Origin: Polaribacter sp.
GTDB lineage: Bacteria; Bacteroidota; Bacteroidia; Flavobacteriales; Flavobacteriaceae
Assembly: GCA_020740485.1 (NCBI GenBank)
Contig: DYMN01000007.1
Span: 1 to 64,000 of the forward strand
DNA length: 64,000 nt
Direction of reading: 5' to 3'
The position numbers and the translations under genes are program-made. Below the pieces are notes generated by a model. That model saw only the letters and a list, made by a program, of their open reading frames with translations. It did no database searches and was not told the origin of the DNA. This document shows, in pieces, positions 17,815 through 27,484 of this stretch; the stretch's first letter is position 1, and each line of letters begins with the position of its first letter.

Positions 17815-17829
17815 ATAGGTAATAATATA

Positions 17830-18945
17830 TTATAAATTATCAATCACATTTTTAAGTCTGTCAGTGATTTCATCAATAGTACCAACGCCATTGATGCCAT
17901 AGTATTTTCCTTTGGTTTGATAGTACTCTTTCAAAACGGCTGTTTTGTTTTCGTATTCATTAAATCGAATGCGAATTTTCTCTTCACTTTGATCATCAGG
18001 ACGTCCGCTGGTTTTGCCACGCTCCAATATACGTTGTACTAATATATCTTCCTGGACTTCCAATGCTACCATACCGTTAATAATTTCCCCTTTTTCGGCT
18101 AAAAACGCTTCTAAAGCATCTGCTTGAGAAATGGTACGTGGAAATCCGTCAAAAATAAACCCGTTGGCAGTGCGGTATTTGTTTACTTCTTCCTTTAACA
18201 TTTCAATGGTAACAGAATCAGGCACTAACTCTCCATTGTCCATAAACGATTTTGCAATTCTACCTAAATCTGTGTTATTAGCAATATTAAAACGGAATAC
18301 ATCTCCGGTTGATATATGAATAAGTTGGTAACGTTCTTTTAGTAGTTCTGCTTGGGTGCCCTTACCGGCACCGGGATGACCGAACAATATGATGTTTTTC
18401 ATATTTTCGGTTTTTAACTCGTAGATGTCTTTTAAATTTCTACCTAATTCATTGTAATCTAAACCATAGCCCACAATAAATCTATCCGGAATAGAAAGCC
18501 CTATGTAATCTATGGGCAGTTCTTTTTTAAACACATCTGGTTTAAAGAAAAGAGTTGCCAATTTAAGTTGTTTAACCGGCAATGTTTTAAAAATGTCGTA
18601 AATTTTGGCTAAAGTATTTCCGGTATCTATGATATCTTCTAAAATAACAACAGTTTTTCCGGTTACATCATTCGTTAAGCCCATAATTTGGTTTACCGTG
18701 CCACTACTTATAGTGCCCTCATAGGATGCTAACCTGATAAAATTGATTTCACAATTGGTCGGATATTTTCTGATAAAATCAGCAACAAAAATAAACGAAC
18801 CGTTTAATATTCCTACAAATACAGGTATTTCATCTTCTATATCTTCGTGAACTTGATGTACCAAAGATTCAATAGCTTGGTTTATTTTTTCGTCTGTAAT
18901 GAAAAGATTGAAAAATTTGTCGTGCAGTTTGATAATGTTATTCAT
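17830..18945 (-). CDS. adk: Fused hypoxanthine phosphoribosyltransferase - adenylate kinase
   Basis: 371 residues from ATG 18945 (MNNIIKLHDKFFNLFI). The open frame reaches 18990, but the added 15 residues are AT-encoded and a TATTTTTG box falls within that region, so the shorter start is preferred. Residues 1 to about 178 are an HPRT-type phosphoribosyltransferase: LNGSFIF, and the PRPP-binding VVILEDIIDTGNTL. From Met182 a complete short-lid adenylate kinase follows: P-loop GHPGAGKGT, STGDVFRF, FDGFPRT, ERGKTSGRPDD. One chain would thus couple hypoxanthine/guanine salvage with AMP + ATP = 2 ADP. The fusion is known, to my memory, in flavobacteria. An internal ATG at 18402 could also yield free Adk. 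Confidence 0.93.
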   Translation of the reverse strand: MNNIIKLHDKFFNLFITDEKINQAIESLVHQVHEDIEDEIPVFVGILNGSFIFVADFIRKYPTNCEINFIRLASYEGTISSGTVNQIMGLTNDVTGKTVVILEDIIDTGNTLAKIYDIFKTLPVKQLKLATLFFKPDVFKKELPIDYIGLSIPDRFIVGYGLDYNELGRNLKDIYELKTENMKNIILFGHPGAGKGTQAELLKERYQLIHISTGDVFRFNIANNTDLGRIAKSFMDNGELVPDSVTIEMLKEEVNKYRTANGFIFDGFPRTISQADALEAFLAEKGEIINGMVALEVQEDILVQRILERGKTSGRPDDQSEEKIRIRFNEYENKTAVLKEYYQTKGKYYGINGVGTIDEITDRLKNVIDNL

Positions 18946-19070
18946 TTCGATATAAAAATTATCTTTCAAAAATAAGAATTTTTTTTTCAATATTATGAAG
19001 TAAATGCCAAAAATAGTTCACTTTTTGTCAATATTGAATAAAATGTGTTTGATTAAAGTAGAATAATAAA

Positions 19071-19097
19071 AAAAACCGCCCTATTTTGAGCGGTTTT
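19071..19097 (-). terminator. Intrinsic terminator of secDF
   Basis: On the minus strand AAAACCGC, a loop rich in A, and GCGGTTTT followed by a long T-run. The stem (ACCGC/GCGGT core) begins about 19 bases after the secDF stop. Confidence 0.8.
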
Positions 19098-19115
19098 CTT
19101 TTTGGTTAATAACCA

Positions 19116-22109
19116 TTATTTGTTTTTATTGACTAATTTTTTTGTAGTATCATACATAATGGGCGAAGCAACAAACAAAGATGAATAAGTTCCAACTACT
19201 ATACCAATCATTAAGGAAAAGGTAAATCCTTTGATAGAGTCACCACCAAATAAAAATATGGCGAGTAACACTACAAATGTGGTTCCGGCAGTATTGATAG
19301 TTCTACCCAACGTACTACTCAAACTCTTATTGATGTTTTCTTCAAAACTCCAACTTTCGTGTAATCCGAGATATTCACGAACACGGTCAAAAATAATCAC
19401 CGTATCATTGATGGAATATCCAAGTACAGTTAATATAGCCGCTATAAATGCTTGATCTACTTCCATATCGAAAGGCATCAATTTGTATAATAAAGAGAAC
19501 ATTCCGATTACGATTAATATGTCGTGGAATAAAGCGAGAGTAGCTCCTAAACTGTATTGCCATTTTTTGAAACGAAATAAAATATAAAGGAAAATAACCA
19601 CTAATGAACCTAAAATAGCCCAACCGGATGAAGCTTTAATGTCATCGGCAATGGTGGGTTCTACTTTTACTTGGCTCATAATACCATAGAGTTGCCCGTC
19701 AAATCCACCTTTGAATTGCTCAAAAGTAAATCCTTTAGGAAGATGGGATTTCAATCCTTCATATAGTTTGGTTTGAACATCTTCATCAATATCTTGACCT
19801 TCTTCATCAATTCTGTATTTAGTAGTGATTTTTAATTGTGATGGTTCTCCATAAGTCTTAACTTCAGGGGAGCTGCCGAATTGGGTTTTTAAAGAAGCGG
19901 CAATCACTTCTGCTTTTTGTGTCGTGTCGAATTTTACCACGTAATTTCTACCCCCTTTAAAATCTACTCCGTAGTTTAAGCCTTGTGTAAATAAAGAACC
20001 AATTCCTATTAATATAACAGTTGCTGAAACGGCATACCAAATTTTTCGTTTGCCAAGAAAATCAAAACTGATGTTATTAAACCAATTCTTAGTTAAAGGG
20101 GTTGTAAAATTCAATTTGCTGTCTTTTGAAACTGCCCAATCTATTAACATTCTTGAAATTACAATTGCGGTAAATAATGAGGTGATAATCCCAATCATTA
20201 AGGTCAAAGCGAATCCTTGCACCGGTCCTGTTCCAAATGAATATAAGATAACAGCCGTTAAAAAGGTAGTTACGTTACCATCAACAATGGCAGAAAAAGC
20301 GCCTTTGAAACTATATCCAAAATCTACGGCTTCTTTTAGTTTTTTGCCTTTCGCTAATTCTTCTTTGACGCGTTCATAGATGATTACGTTGGCATCCACT
20401 GCCATTCCAAGGGTCAAGATGATACCTGCTATACCCGGCAAAGTCAATACAAAACCAAAAGCAGTCATAATACCAAATAAGAAAAGGAGGTTCACAAGGA
20501 GTGCTATATCAGCAAAAATACCTGCTTTACCATAGAAAAATATCATATAGATAAAAACTAAAAGTAAAGCTACAACAAACGACATTATACTTTTGTTGAT
20601 GGACTCTTTACCTAAAGAGGGACCGACCACTTCACTTTGAATAATATGTGCTTTTGCAGGCAATTTTCCGGCTTTTAACACGTTAGCAAGATCTTTAGCT
20701 TCTTCTACAGTCATATTGCCGGAAATGGATGTACGTCCGGTAGTAATTGCATCGTTAACAGAAGGAGCAATATAAACATAATCATCTAATACCACTGCTA
20801 CAAAGTTGCCAACATTAGCAGCAGTTATTTTTCCCCATATTTTGCTGGCACTAGCATTCATAGTCATTGACACTTCAGGATTGATTCCTAATTGGTCAAA
20901 TGTTTGAGCTGCATCTTCTATGACATCTCCTTCTAGGGGAGCAACCCCATCTTTAGTACCTTTAATAACGTATAAACTCAATATTTCTGAATTAGGTTGC
21001 GTTTTGGCATCCCATAAAAACTTAGCTAAACGCATATTGTCAGGCAACAAAGCTCTTACTTCAGGATCTAAAAGATATTTGTTTACAGTAGCTGTATCTT
21101 TTACAGATGCGTAACCTATAACTGAACTTTTTTGATTTTGGTTTTGAGGAATGTTGGGAATTAAATAGGTGAAAAGCTGTTTTTGGTCTGGGTCTTTCGG
21201 CGTTGCATCTTGACCGTTTAGTAATTCTGATATTGATTTTTCATTGGCTTTTGCAGTATCCTTTGCAATGCTGTCTTTCGCTACCACACCCATAGTAGCG
21301 TCATTTTTCATTAATTCAGTTACTTTTGTATTGGCTGTAATTAAATATTGGGCAACATCTTCATTAGAAAATGCTTCCCAAAATTGAAGTTTTGCAGTAC
21401 TTTGCAATAGATTTTTTACGCGATTTATATCTTTTGCACCAGGTAATTCAATGAGAATACGACCTGATTTTCCAATGCGTTGTATATTCGGTTGGGTTAC
21501 GCCAAATTTATCTATACGAGTTCTCAATACGCGGAAAGCAGTACCGATAGAATTATCGACTTCTTCTTTGATTACGCTCATTACAGCGTCATCATTCATT
21601 TTAAAGTTGATTTTTTCCTTTAAACTATTGTTGCCAAAAATAGATGGATCGCCTAATTTGACTTGCCCGTTACTTAATTTTTTGAATTTTTCATAAAAAA
21701 TATCAATGTAAGGTCTGCTGTCATTTTTTTGAGCTTCAGCCGCTTGGTCTAAGGCTTGGTTGAAAATAGGGTTTTTAGAGTCGTTAGATAGGCCCAATAA
21801 GATTTCTCTTACCGACACTTGAAGTACGGCGTTAATACCCCCTTTTAAATCCAATCCAAGATTAATTGATTTGTCTTTAATTTGATTGTAAGAATAAAGA
21901 TTTGCGTAAAGATTGGTGTCATTCGCTATTGAATCTAAGTAGTTTCTTTCGATTCTCGCTATTTCTTTACCATCACCCTTTGCTTTATTTTCAGCAAATT
22001 TATAGGCTTTTTTCTCAACACTGTTGGTGTAAAATGAAAATGAAATTGAATACAAACTCACCAATCCGAATAGAATGGCAAAAGTTTTAATAAGTCCCTT
22101 ATTCTGCAT
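19116..22109 (-). CDS. secDF: Protein translocase SecDF, fused SecD and SecF
   Basis: 997 residues. The inner-membrane SecD and SecF subunits, separate in E. coli, form one chain here as in many Bacteroidetes. They use the proton gradient to pull preproteins through SecYEG. Seen: an N-terminal helix (about 8-28), LGLDLKGGI (SecD), a large periplasmic P1 region (about 60-480) with the RIDKFGVTQPNIQRIG motif and LIELPGA, five C-terminal SecD helices (about 510-690, with LTLGMAVDANVIIYERVKEE in parts), then the SecF half with GVDFKGGRNYVV and SINDTVIIFDRVRE. It has its own promoter and terminator. Confidence 0.96.
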   Translation of the reverse strand: MQNKGLIKTFAILFGLVSLYSISFSFYTNSVEKKAYKFAENKAKGDGKEIARIERNYLDSIANDTNLYANLYSYNQIKDKSINLGLDLKGGINAVLQVSVREILLGLSNDSKNPIFNQALDQAAEAQKNDSRPYIDIFYEKFKKLSNGQVKLGDPSIFGNNSLKEKINFKMNDDAVMSVIKEEVDNSIGTAFRVLRTRIDKFGVTQPNIQRIGKSGRILIELPGAKDINRVKNLLQSTAKLQFWEAFSNEDVAQYLITANTKVTELMKNDATMGVVAKDSIAKDTAKANEKSISELLNGQDATPKDPDQKQLFTYLIPNIPQNQNQKSSVIGYASVKDTATVNKYLLDPEVRALLPDNMRLAKFLWDAKTQPNSEILSLYVIKGTKDGVAPLEGDVIEDAAQTFDQLGINPEVSMTMNASASKIWGKITAANVGNFVAVVLDDYVYIAPSVNDAITTGRTSISGNMTVEEAKDLANVLKAGKLPAKAHIIQSEVVGPSLGKESINKSIMSFVVALLLVFIYMIFFYGKAGIFADIALLVNLLFLFGIMTAFGFVLTLPGIAGIILTLGMAVDANVIIYERVKEELAKGKKLKEAVDFGYSFKGAFSAIVDGNVTTFLTAVILYSFGTGPVQGFALTLMIGIITSLFTAIVISRMLIDWAVSKDSKLNFTTPLTKNWFNNISFDFLGKRKIWYAVSATVILIGIGSLFTQGLNYGVDFKGGRNYVVKFDTTQKAEVIAASLKTQFGSSPEVKTYGEPSQLKITTKYRIDEEGQDIDEDVQTKLYEGLKSHLPKGFTFEQFKGGFDGQLYGIMSQVKVEPTIADDIKASSGWAILGSLVVIFLYILFRFKKWQYSLGATLALFHDILIVIGMFSLLYKLMPFDMEVDQAFIAAILTVLGYSINDTVIIFDRVREYLGLHESWSFEENINKSLSSTLGRTINTAGTTFVVLLAIFLFGGDSIKGFTFSLMIGIVVGTYSSLFVASPIMYDTTKKLVNKNK

Positions 22110-22150
22110 AATGAATTAATTTAAAGAAAAATGTCTTTTTTTCAAGGTTG

Positions 22151-22179
22151 CAAAGATAAAAATTTTTGTAAGATTCCAA
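22151..22179 (-). promoter_or_regulatory. Bacteroidetes promoter of secDF
   Basis: Minus strand: TTG (22179-22177), 18-base spacer, TATCTTTG (22158-22151). It lies 41 bases before the secDF start. Confidence 0.65.
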
Positions 22180-22264
22180 TGTATATTGACATTTTTATTT
22201 TAAAAGATGTCGAATTAGGTTAAAAATTTGTACTTTCGTGGACTGATATAATTATTTATCCAAA

Positions 22265-22744
22265 ATGAATAAAACAATTCTCTTTTTTATCGCTGTGTCC
22301 CTAACTGTTTCATCTTGTAATTTATTTAATAAAGAAATAAAACCAATAGATTTTGCTTCTTTAGATCGTTATCCCGTCTTTCAAGGATGTGATAGTACAG
22401 CTGTAGCCGATTCTATTAAAATATGCTTTGAAAAATCAATTGTTGCTTTTATTCAAAAAGATTTGGACACTTGTAAGTTGATGAATCAGGCATTTTTAAA
22501 GGATACGGGCGTTATTATACATTTAGATGTGTTAAGAGATGGAAGTTGTCAAGTGGCTGAAATTGAGAAAATAAACGAGGTAGAAGCAGCTCTTCCGGAA
22601 TTAAGAAATCAAATAACGCTCTCTGTCGCCAATATTCCAACAATGACTCCCGGTAAAAAAATTGGGCAAAGTGTCAATGCGCGTTTTATGATTCCATTGT
22701 ATATTGAAAAAAACACGGTAATTGATACTACTCAAATTCAATAA
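22265..22744 (+). CDS. Lipoprotein resembling a TonB C-terminal domain protein (159 aa)
   Basis: 159 residues with a lipoprotein signal (MNKTILFFIAVSLTVSSC, lipidation Cys at 18). The body contains YPVFQGCDS and a later INARF-like VNARFMIPLYIE, with LDVLRDGSCQVAEIEK. These resemble the P-x-F-x-GC and VxRxxVxFxV features of Bacteroidetes proteins with a TonB-like energy-transducer domain. It is too short for a complete TonB and lacks an inner-membrane anchor. The function is therefore uncertain: a periplasmic or outer-membrane lipoprotein. A TACTTTCG -7-like box stands at 22231-22238. The next gene overlaps its end by 23 bases. Confidence 0.6.
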   Translation: MNKTILFFIAVSLTVSSCNLFNKEIKPIDFASLDRYPVFQGCDSTAVADSIKICFEKSIVAFIQKDLDTCKLMNQAFLKDTGVIIHLDVLRDGSCQVAEIEKINEVEAALPELRNQITLSVANIPTMTPGKKIGQSVNARFMIPLYIEKNTVIDTTQIQ

Positions 22745-23540
22745 GTTATTTGATTTTTATATTAAATATTATTTTCACGTAGCCATTTTAGCAGTTTCAC
22801 TAACAGCGATTTCTTCCTATGACTTGTATCAAAATATAGCTTCAAAATGGTACTATTTAATATTTTTTTCTACCGTAATAGGCTATTTACTTACCGGATT
22901 TCACTATAAATTAAAAAACGCAAAAATTGGCTGGAAATTAAAAACCATAACGATAATCTTTTTCCTGTTTTTTTTATTTTTTCTATCTTATTATTTTAAT
23001 ACACTAGAGATTATTATTTGGTTATTAGCTTCAATTCTAACCTTTTGGTATGTTTTTCCCGTCATTCCATTTAACAATAGAAAAATTACGCTGAGAAACA
23101 TTCCGCAATTAAAAATTCTAATTGTTGCTTTGGTTTGGACTATTGTGACCGTTGTATTCCCATTTCATCAACTTTGGGGCAGCAACAATTTTTGGATAGA
23201 GCTGGGGCAAAGATTTTTTCTAATTTTAGCTTTAGCGATTCCTTTTGAAATAAGGGATTTTGAAAAAGATAGCATTCACCTTGAAACAATTCCACAAAAA
23301 AGAGGTGTGGAAAATGCTAAATTGTATGGAGTATTTTTTTTAATTATGTTCTTGATGTTGAGTTTTTTAAAAACCAAAAATTTTGTTCACCAACAATATA
23401 TAGAGATATTTGTATTTGCTATAAGTACTTATCTTTTAGTTAAATCAGATGTCAGGAAATCTCAATATTATACTGCTTTTTGGGTAGATTCTGTTCCGAT
23501 AATTTGGTTAATAATGGTCTGGATTGCTAACTTAATTTGA
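22722..23540 (+). CDS. UbiA-like integral membrane protein
   Basis: 272 residues, about eight hydrophobic helices and almost no soluble part. LRNIPQLKI and IPFEIRDFEKD resemble the two aspartate-containing loops of the UbiA prenyltransferase superfamily, but the usual NDxxDxxxD motif is not present in full, so assignment is tentative. The only plausible start is TTG 22722, inside the preceding lipoprotein gene (23-base overlap), which suggests translational coupling. It converges with ppx, overlapping it by 9 bases. Confidence 0.6.
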   Translation: MILLKFNKLFDFYIKYYFHVAILAVSLTAISSYDLYQNIASKWYYLIFFSTVIGYLLTGFHYKLKNAKIGWKLKTITIIFFLFFLFFLSYYFNTLEIIIWLLASILTFWYVFPVIPFNNRKITLRNIPQLKILIVALVWTIVTVVFPFHQLWGSNNFWIELGQRFFLILALAIPFEIRDFEKDSIHLETIPQKRGVENAKLYGVFFLIMFLMLSFLKTKNFVHQQYIEIFVFAISTYLLVKSDVRKSQYYTAFWVDSVPIIWLIMVWIANLI

Positions 23541-24428
23541 TTTTCGTTCTTTATACAGCGTTTTGATGATACCGTCAGCTAAACCGAACTTAGGAACGAT
23601 GACTTTTTTGGCATTACTCCATTTCATTGCCGAAATGTAAATCTGAAGTGCGGGAATAATTACATCGGCTCTATCAGGGTTGAGCCCGACTTCTCTGATG
23701 CGTTGTTCATAGGTAAGCCCGCTCAAATACTTGTACTGTTTTTTTAAATAATCTAAGCTAATCGGTTTTCCTATGCCCGTATTCGACATTTTATAAACTC
23801 TGACAATATTTCCACCTGAACCTATCATAGTAACTTCTTCACGGTGTTCTGTTTGTTTTTTTACCCAATTTTCAGCTTCTTCCCATACTTGGGTCATATT
23901 GTCTTTTGTTTCGAGCAAACGAACAGTTCCGATTTTAAATGATTTGGAAGCGACCTTTCTGCCGTTGGAAATAAAGGTAAATTCTGTACTACCACCCCCC
24001 ACATCTACATAGAGATAATCTTTATTTTCTTCCAACATTTGATATAAATCGGTAGAAGCTATAATATCAGCTTCCTTTTTTCCATCAATAATTTCAATTT
24101 CTATATCGGTATTTTTTTTAATTTTATCAATTACAGCATTTCCATTTTGTGCTTCACGCATGGCAGATGTAGCGCAAGCTCTGTATTTTTCAACCCCATG
24201 AACATTCATTAATAATTTGAATGCTTTCATAGCATCACTCATGCGCTCAATGTTATTTTCAGAGATATTTCCGGTTTCAAAGGTATCAGCACCCAAACGG
24301 ATGGGCACCCGAACTAAAGCAGATTTTCTAAATATTGGCGGTAAATCTTTCTCTAACAATATATTACTTATCAATAATCTAACTCCGTTTGATCCTATAT
24401 CTATTGCTGCATACCGTTTTATATCCAT
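23532..24428 (-). CDS. ppx: Ppx/GppA-type exopolyphosphatase
   Basis: 298 residues, the short single-module Ppx/GppA form (only the two ASKHA-fold domains, no HD extension). Seen: AAIDIGSNGVRLLIS (phosphate-binding loop), ACATSAMREAQNG, DVGGGSTEF and MIGSGGNIVR. Members release terminal phosphate from polyphosphate or hydrolyse pppGpp. Its start codon follows the stop of the SixA-like gene directly, so both are read as one unit. PPK2 at the right end of the window is a further polyphosphate gene. Confidence 0.88.
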   Translation of the reverse strand: MDIKRYAAIDIGSNGVRLLISNILLEKDLPPIFRKSALVRVPIRLGADTFETGNISENNIERMSDAMKAFKLLMNVHGVEKYRACATSAMREAQNGNAVIDKIKKNTDIEIEIIDGKKEADIIASTDLYQMLEENKDYLYVDVGGGSTEFTFISNGRKVASKSFKIGTVRLLETKDNMTQVWEEAENWVKKQTEHREEVTMIGSGGNIVRVYKMSNTGIGKPISLDYLKKQYKYLSGLTYEQRIREVGLNPDRADVIIPALQIYISAMKWSNAKKVIVPKFGLADGIIKTLYKERKSN

Positions 24429-24929
24429 TTAATTTTTTATTTTTTTTAAATCTTTAGGGAAAAGTGTAAGAAAAGTTTCCCCTTTTTTTAAATTTTTCCA
24501 ATGTGGAATATCCATTTTGATACCGACTACACCGCTTGTTGGTACAATTTCAATTTCTTTATTCCCATATTTGTTTACAAAAGCGCTAATGCCGTGTTCA
24601 TGGCTAAAAACCATAGCAGTATCAAAAGCGTCGTCTAAAGCCATAATCGTTTTGGCTAAATAACCGTCGCTAAAACTATACAATGATTTTTTTATAAAAA
24701 GGTGACTGACCGGAAATTTAAGCGATTCAGCAAAAATGATAGCTGTATGCAATGCTCTGATGGCAAAACTGGTAATGATGATATCCGGTTTACTTATTTT
24801 CTGAGCCAGATTTTGAGAAATAAAATGAGCATCTTCAATACCGCGCTGTTTTAGGGGTCTGTCAAAATCTTCAATACCTTCGCAATCCCAAGAAGATTTT
24901 GCGTGTCGGACTATGTAAACGGTTTTCAT
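24429..24929 (-). CDS. SixA-like histidine phosphatase
   Basis: 166 residues. The N-terminal YIVRHAKSSWD carries the catalytic RHxK/R motif (R8, H9) of the histidine phosphatase superfamily; SixA-type proteins of this size dephosphorylate phosphohistidine. FSHEHGISAF contains the second catalytic histidine. The stop is immediately followed by the ppx start codon. The physiological substrate is unknown. A link to phosphate or polyphosphate metabolism is suggested only by the pairing with ppx. Confidence 0.85.
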   Translation of the reverse strand: MKTVYIVRHAKSSWDCEGIEDFDRPLKQRGIEDAHFISQNLAQKISKPDIIITSFAIRALHTAIIFAESLKFPVSHLFIKKSLYSFSDGYLAKTIMALDDAFDTAMVFSHEHGISAFVNKYGNKEIEIVPTSGVVGIKMDIPHWKNLKKGETFLTLFPKDLKKIKN

Positions 24930-24988
24930 GGGTTGGTGGTCATTGGTCTTTAGTTTGTAATGTACAAAAATTTGGAGTTTTGTCTCAA

Positions 24989-25927
24989 TTAATGATAATG
25001 AAAATCAACTAATTCAACTTCAAAAACCAAAGTAGCATCGGGAGGAATAACGCCACCCGCTCCACGAGAACCGTAAGCAAGGTGTCCCGGAATTACAAAT
25101 TTTGCTTTGTCACCCACTTTAAGTAGTTGAATCCCTTCGTCCCAGCCGGCTATCACGTGACCCATTCCAACAGGAAAATCGATAGGCTCTTTTCTTGCAT
25201 AGGATGAATCGAAAACGGTGCCGTCTAAAAACATTCCGGTGTAGTGAACAGAAACGTGTGCTCCTTTTTTAGGGGTGTCGCCACTACCTTCTTGTGTTAT
25301 CTTATAAAGTAAGCCACTTGGGGTTTGTATCATCCCATCGGTTTGTTTTTTTATTGCAGCTTGAGCAGCTTCTTTTTGTTCAGCTATTCTCTTTTCGCCT
25401 TCTGTGTTGAATTTTTGAAAAGCGGCATAAGCGTCAAATTGATCTGCTTCAGTTCCTATTCTGATTATTTCGATGTTTTCAATTTTATCTCCTTGTTTTA
25501 TGCTATCTACTACATCTTGCCCTTCTACTACGTAACCAAAAACGGTGTGTTTCCCGTCTAACCAAGGCGTAGCCACATGCGTAATAAAAAATTGACTTCC
25601 ATTGGTGTTAGGTCCTGAATTAGCCATAGATAAAATACCTGGACTGTCGTGTTTGAGTTCAGGATGAAATTCATCGTCAAATTTATATCCTGCATCTCCT
25701 GTGCCTGCTCCGAACGGACAACCGCCTTGAATCATAAAATCCGGAATGACTCTGTGGAAATTGAGACCATTATAATAAGGAGTATTTTCGGGTTTTTTAT
25801 TGTTAGGCATTTTACCTTCAGCCAAAGCTACAAAGTTGCCAACTGTTCCTGGCGTTTTATCAAAAGTGAATTGAAGTAAAATAGTACCACTTGTGGTAGT
25901 GATTTTTGCATATAAACCGTTTTGCAT
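24989..25927 (-). CDS. Dual immunophilin: cyclophilin fused to FKBP peptidyl-prolyl isomerase
   Basis: 312 residues from ATG 25927. An upstream in-frame ATG at 25951 lies inside the promoter -7 box, so it is rejected. The first 160 residues are a cyclophilin: [24 protein letters not shown] and [10 protein letters not shown] short charged linker (about 165-195, [19 protein letters not shown]) leads to a C-terminal FKBP domain: [55 protein letters not shown]. Two unrelated prolyl isomerase folds thus act in one cytosolic chain (no signal peptide). Such CFBP fusions are known from Flavobacterium. Active-site residues of both folds look intact. Confidence 0.93.
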   Translation of the reverse strand: MQNGLYAKITTTSGTILLQFTFDKTPGTVGNFVALAEGKMPNNKKPENTPYYNGLNFHRVIPDFMIQGGCPFGAGTGDAGYKFDDEFHPELKHDSPGILSMANSGPNTNGSQFFITHVATPWLDGKHTVFGYVVEGQDVVDSIKQGDKIENIEIIRIGTEADQFDAYAAFQKFNTEGEKRIAEQKEAAQAAIKKQTDGMIQTPSGLLYKITQEGSGDTPKKGAHVSVHYTGMFLDGTVFDSSYARKEPIDFPVGMGHVIAGWDEGIQLLKVGDKAKFVIPGHLAYGSRGAGGVIPPDATLVFEVELVDFHYH

Positions 25928-25948
25928 GATTTGTTTTTTAAATGTTTG

Positions 25949-25978
25949 CAAATTTAATTATTGATTTGGATTAATCAA
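25949..25978 (-). promoter_or_regulatory. Perfect Bacteroidetes promoter of the cyclophilin-FKBP gene
   Basis: Minus strand: TTG (25978-25976), exactly 19 bases, TAAATTTG (25956-25949). The start codon at 25927 follows 21 bases after the box, a leader of about 15 nt. The site decides the start by excluding ATG 25951. Confidence 0.75.
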
Positions 25979-26125
25979 AATCATTTTTTAGAAGTTATTG
26001 ACAAAAACGGTTGAGGCGTTTTTTTATCATCCGATAACTTGGCGTCATGCTTCGAATTTTAACTATCCAAAAATTTTTTATATCAAAATGAAACATTATT
26101 CCTACTTTCGCAAACTGTTAAAATT

Positions 26126-27484
26126 ATGAATTTAAAAAAATATACTTCAGAATTTAAAACCAATTTGAAATTGGCTACACCCGTTGTTTTGGGCTCTTTA
26201 GGGCACATGTTAGTGGGTTTGGCAGATGATATGATGGTGGGTGTAATTGGTCCTGTGGAATTAGCAGCTACTTCGCTGGGCAATTCATTGGTATTTATCG
26301 CTATTTCTATCGGATTAGGTTTTTCATTTGCATTAACACCTTTGGTATCAGAAGCAGACGGAGAAAGTGATTTTGAAAAAGGGAGGAAACTCTATCATCA
26401 CAGTTTGGTCCTCAATATCATTATTGGGATTGTGATGTTTGGACTTTTGTTAGTAGCAAAGCCTATATTGTATCAGCTCAAACAATCGGAAGAAGTGGTG
26501 GTGTTAGCTATTCCTTATTTTAAAATAGTAGCGCTGTCTATGATTCCGATGATGTTGTTTCAAAGTATGAAACAATTTGCCGATGGCATGTCTCGCACAA
26601 AACACGCAGCAAAAGCCATCATTATATCCAATGTGATTAATGTAGTCATCAATGCTTTTTTGATTTATGGAATATGGTTTTTCCCGAGAATGGGTATAGT
26701 AGGAGCCGCTTATGGTACTTTCTTTTCAAGGATAGGTTTGCTTTTTGTGATGATGTATTTTATGAAAAGAGACGATAAGTTAAAACCTTATCTAACTAAA
26801 TTTACCAAAGACGAATTTGAAAAATCCATTTTTAAAAAATTACTTAATTTGGGTTTCCCCACAGCCCTTCAAATCTTGTTTGAAGTAGGTGTATTCGTAG
26901 CCGCCGTATTTTTAGCAGGAGTTTTAGGCGCTTTTCCACAAGCTGCCAATCAAATAGCGATGAAATTAGCATCAACTACTTTTATGGTGGCTGTAGGAGT
27001 AGGGGTAGCTACCACGGTAAGAATAGGCAATCAAAAGGGAATGGGCGATTATATCAATTTGAGAAGAATTGCCTTTTCCAATCATATACTCATCACTTTA
27101 ATAATGGGTGTATTTGCAATTTTATTCTTACTTTTGAATCATATTTTACCTTGGGGTTTCACGCAAAATAAGGAAGTGGTTGATTTAGCGGCAAATTTAC
27201 TGATTATCGCTGCTTTTTTTCAAATGTCGGATGGGTTGCAAGCTGTGTTATTGGCTTCCTTACGAGGTATTCAAGATGTGTGGATTCCGTCTGTACTTAC
27301 TTTTATTGCTTATTGGGTCATTGGTTTTCCAGTAAGCTATTATTTAGGATTACAAACCGATTTAAAAACAACAGGAATTTGGATAGGATTATCTTTAGGA
27401 CTCACAAGTTCAGCAATTATGTTATTTTTGCGTTTTAATTATCAAACTAAAAAATTAATACAACAAAATCATGGAACTACCTAA
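26126..27484 (+). CDS. MATE-family multidrug/sodium efflux transporter
   Basis: 452 residues with about twelve hydrophobic helices in two related halves. The N-terminal LATPVVLGSLGHMLVGLADDMMVG is the typical first MATE helix (in parts). NVINVVINAFLIYG and the second-half LMGVFAILFLLLNHILPWGF fit the same family. Such inner-membrane exporters expel cationic compounds in exchange for H+ or Na+. TACTTTCG at 26103-26110 is a candidate -7 box. The next small gene overlaps its end by 14 bases. Confidence 0.9.
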   Translation: MNLKKYTSEFKTNLKLATPVVLGSLGHMLVGLADDMMVGVIGPVELAATSLGNSLVFIAISIGLGFSFALTPLVSEADGESDFEKGRKLYHHSLVLNIIIGIVMFGLLLVAKPILYQLKQSEEVVVLAIPYFKIVALSMIPMMLFQSMKQFADGMSRTKHAAKAIIISNVINVVINAFLIYGIWFFPRMGIVGAAYGTFFSRIGLLFVMMYFMKRDDKLKPYLTKFTKDEFEKSIFKKLLNLGFPTALQILFEVGVFVAAVFLAGVLGAFPQAANQIAMKLASTTFMVAVGVGVATTVRIGNQKGMGDYINLRRIAFSNHILITLIMGVFAILFLLLNHILPWGFTQNKEVVDLAANLLIIAAFFQMSDGLQAVLLASLRGIQDVWIPSVLTFIAYWVIGFPVSYYLGLQTDLKTTGIWIGLSLGLTSSAIMLFLRFNYQTKKLIQQNHGTT

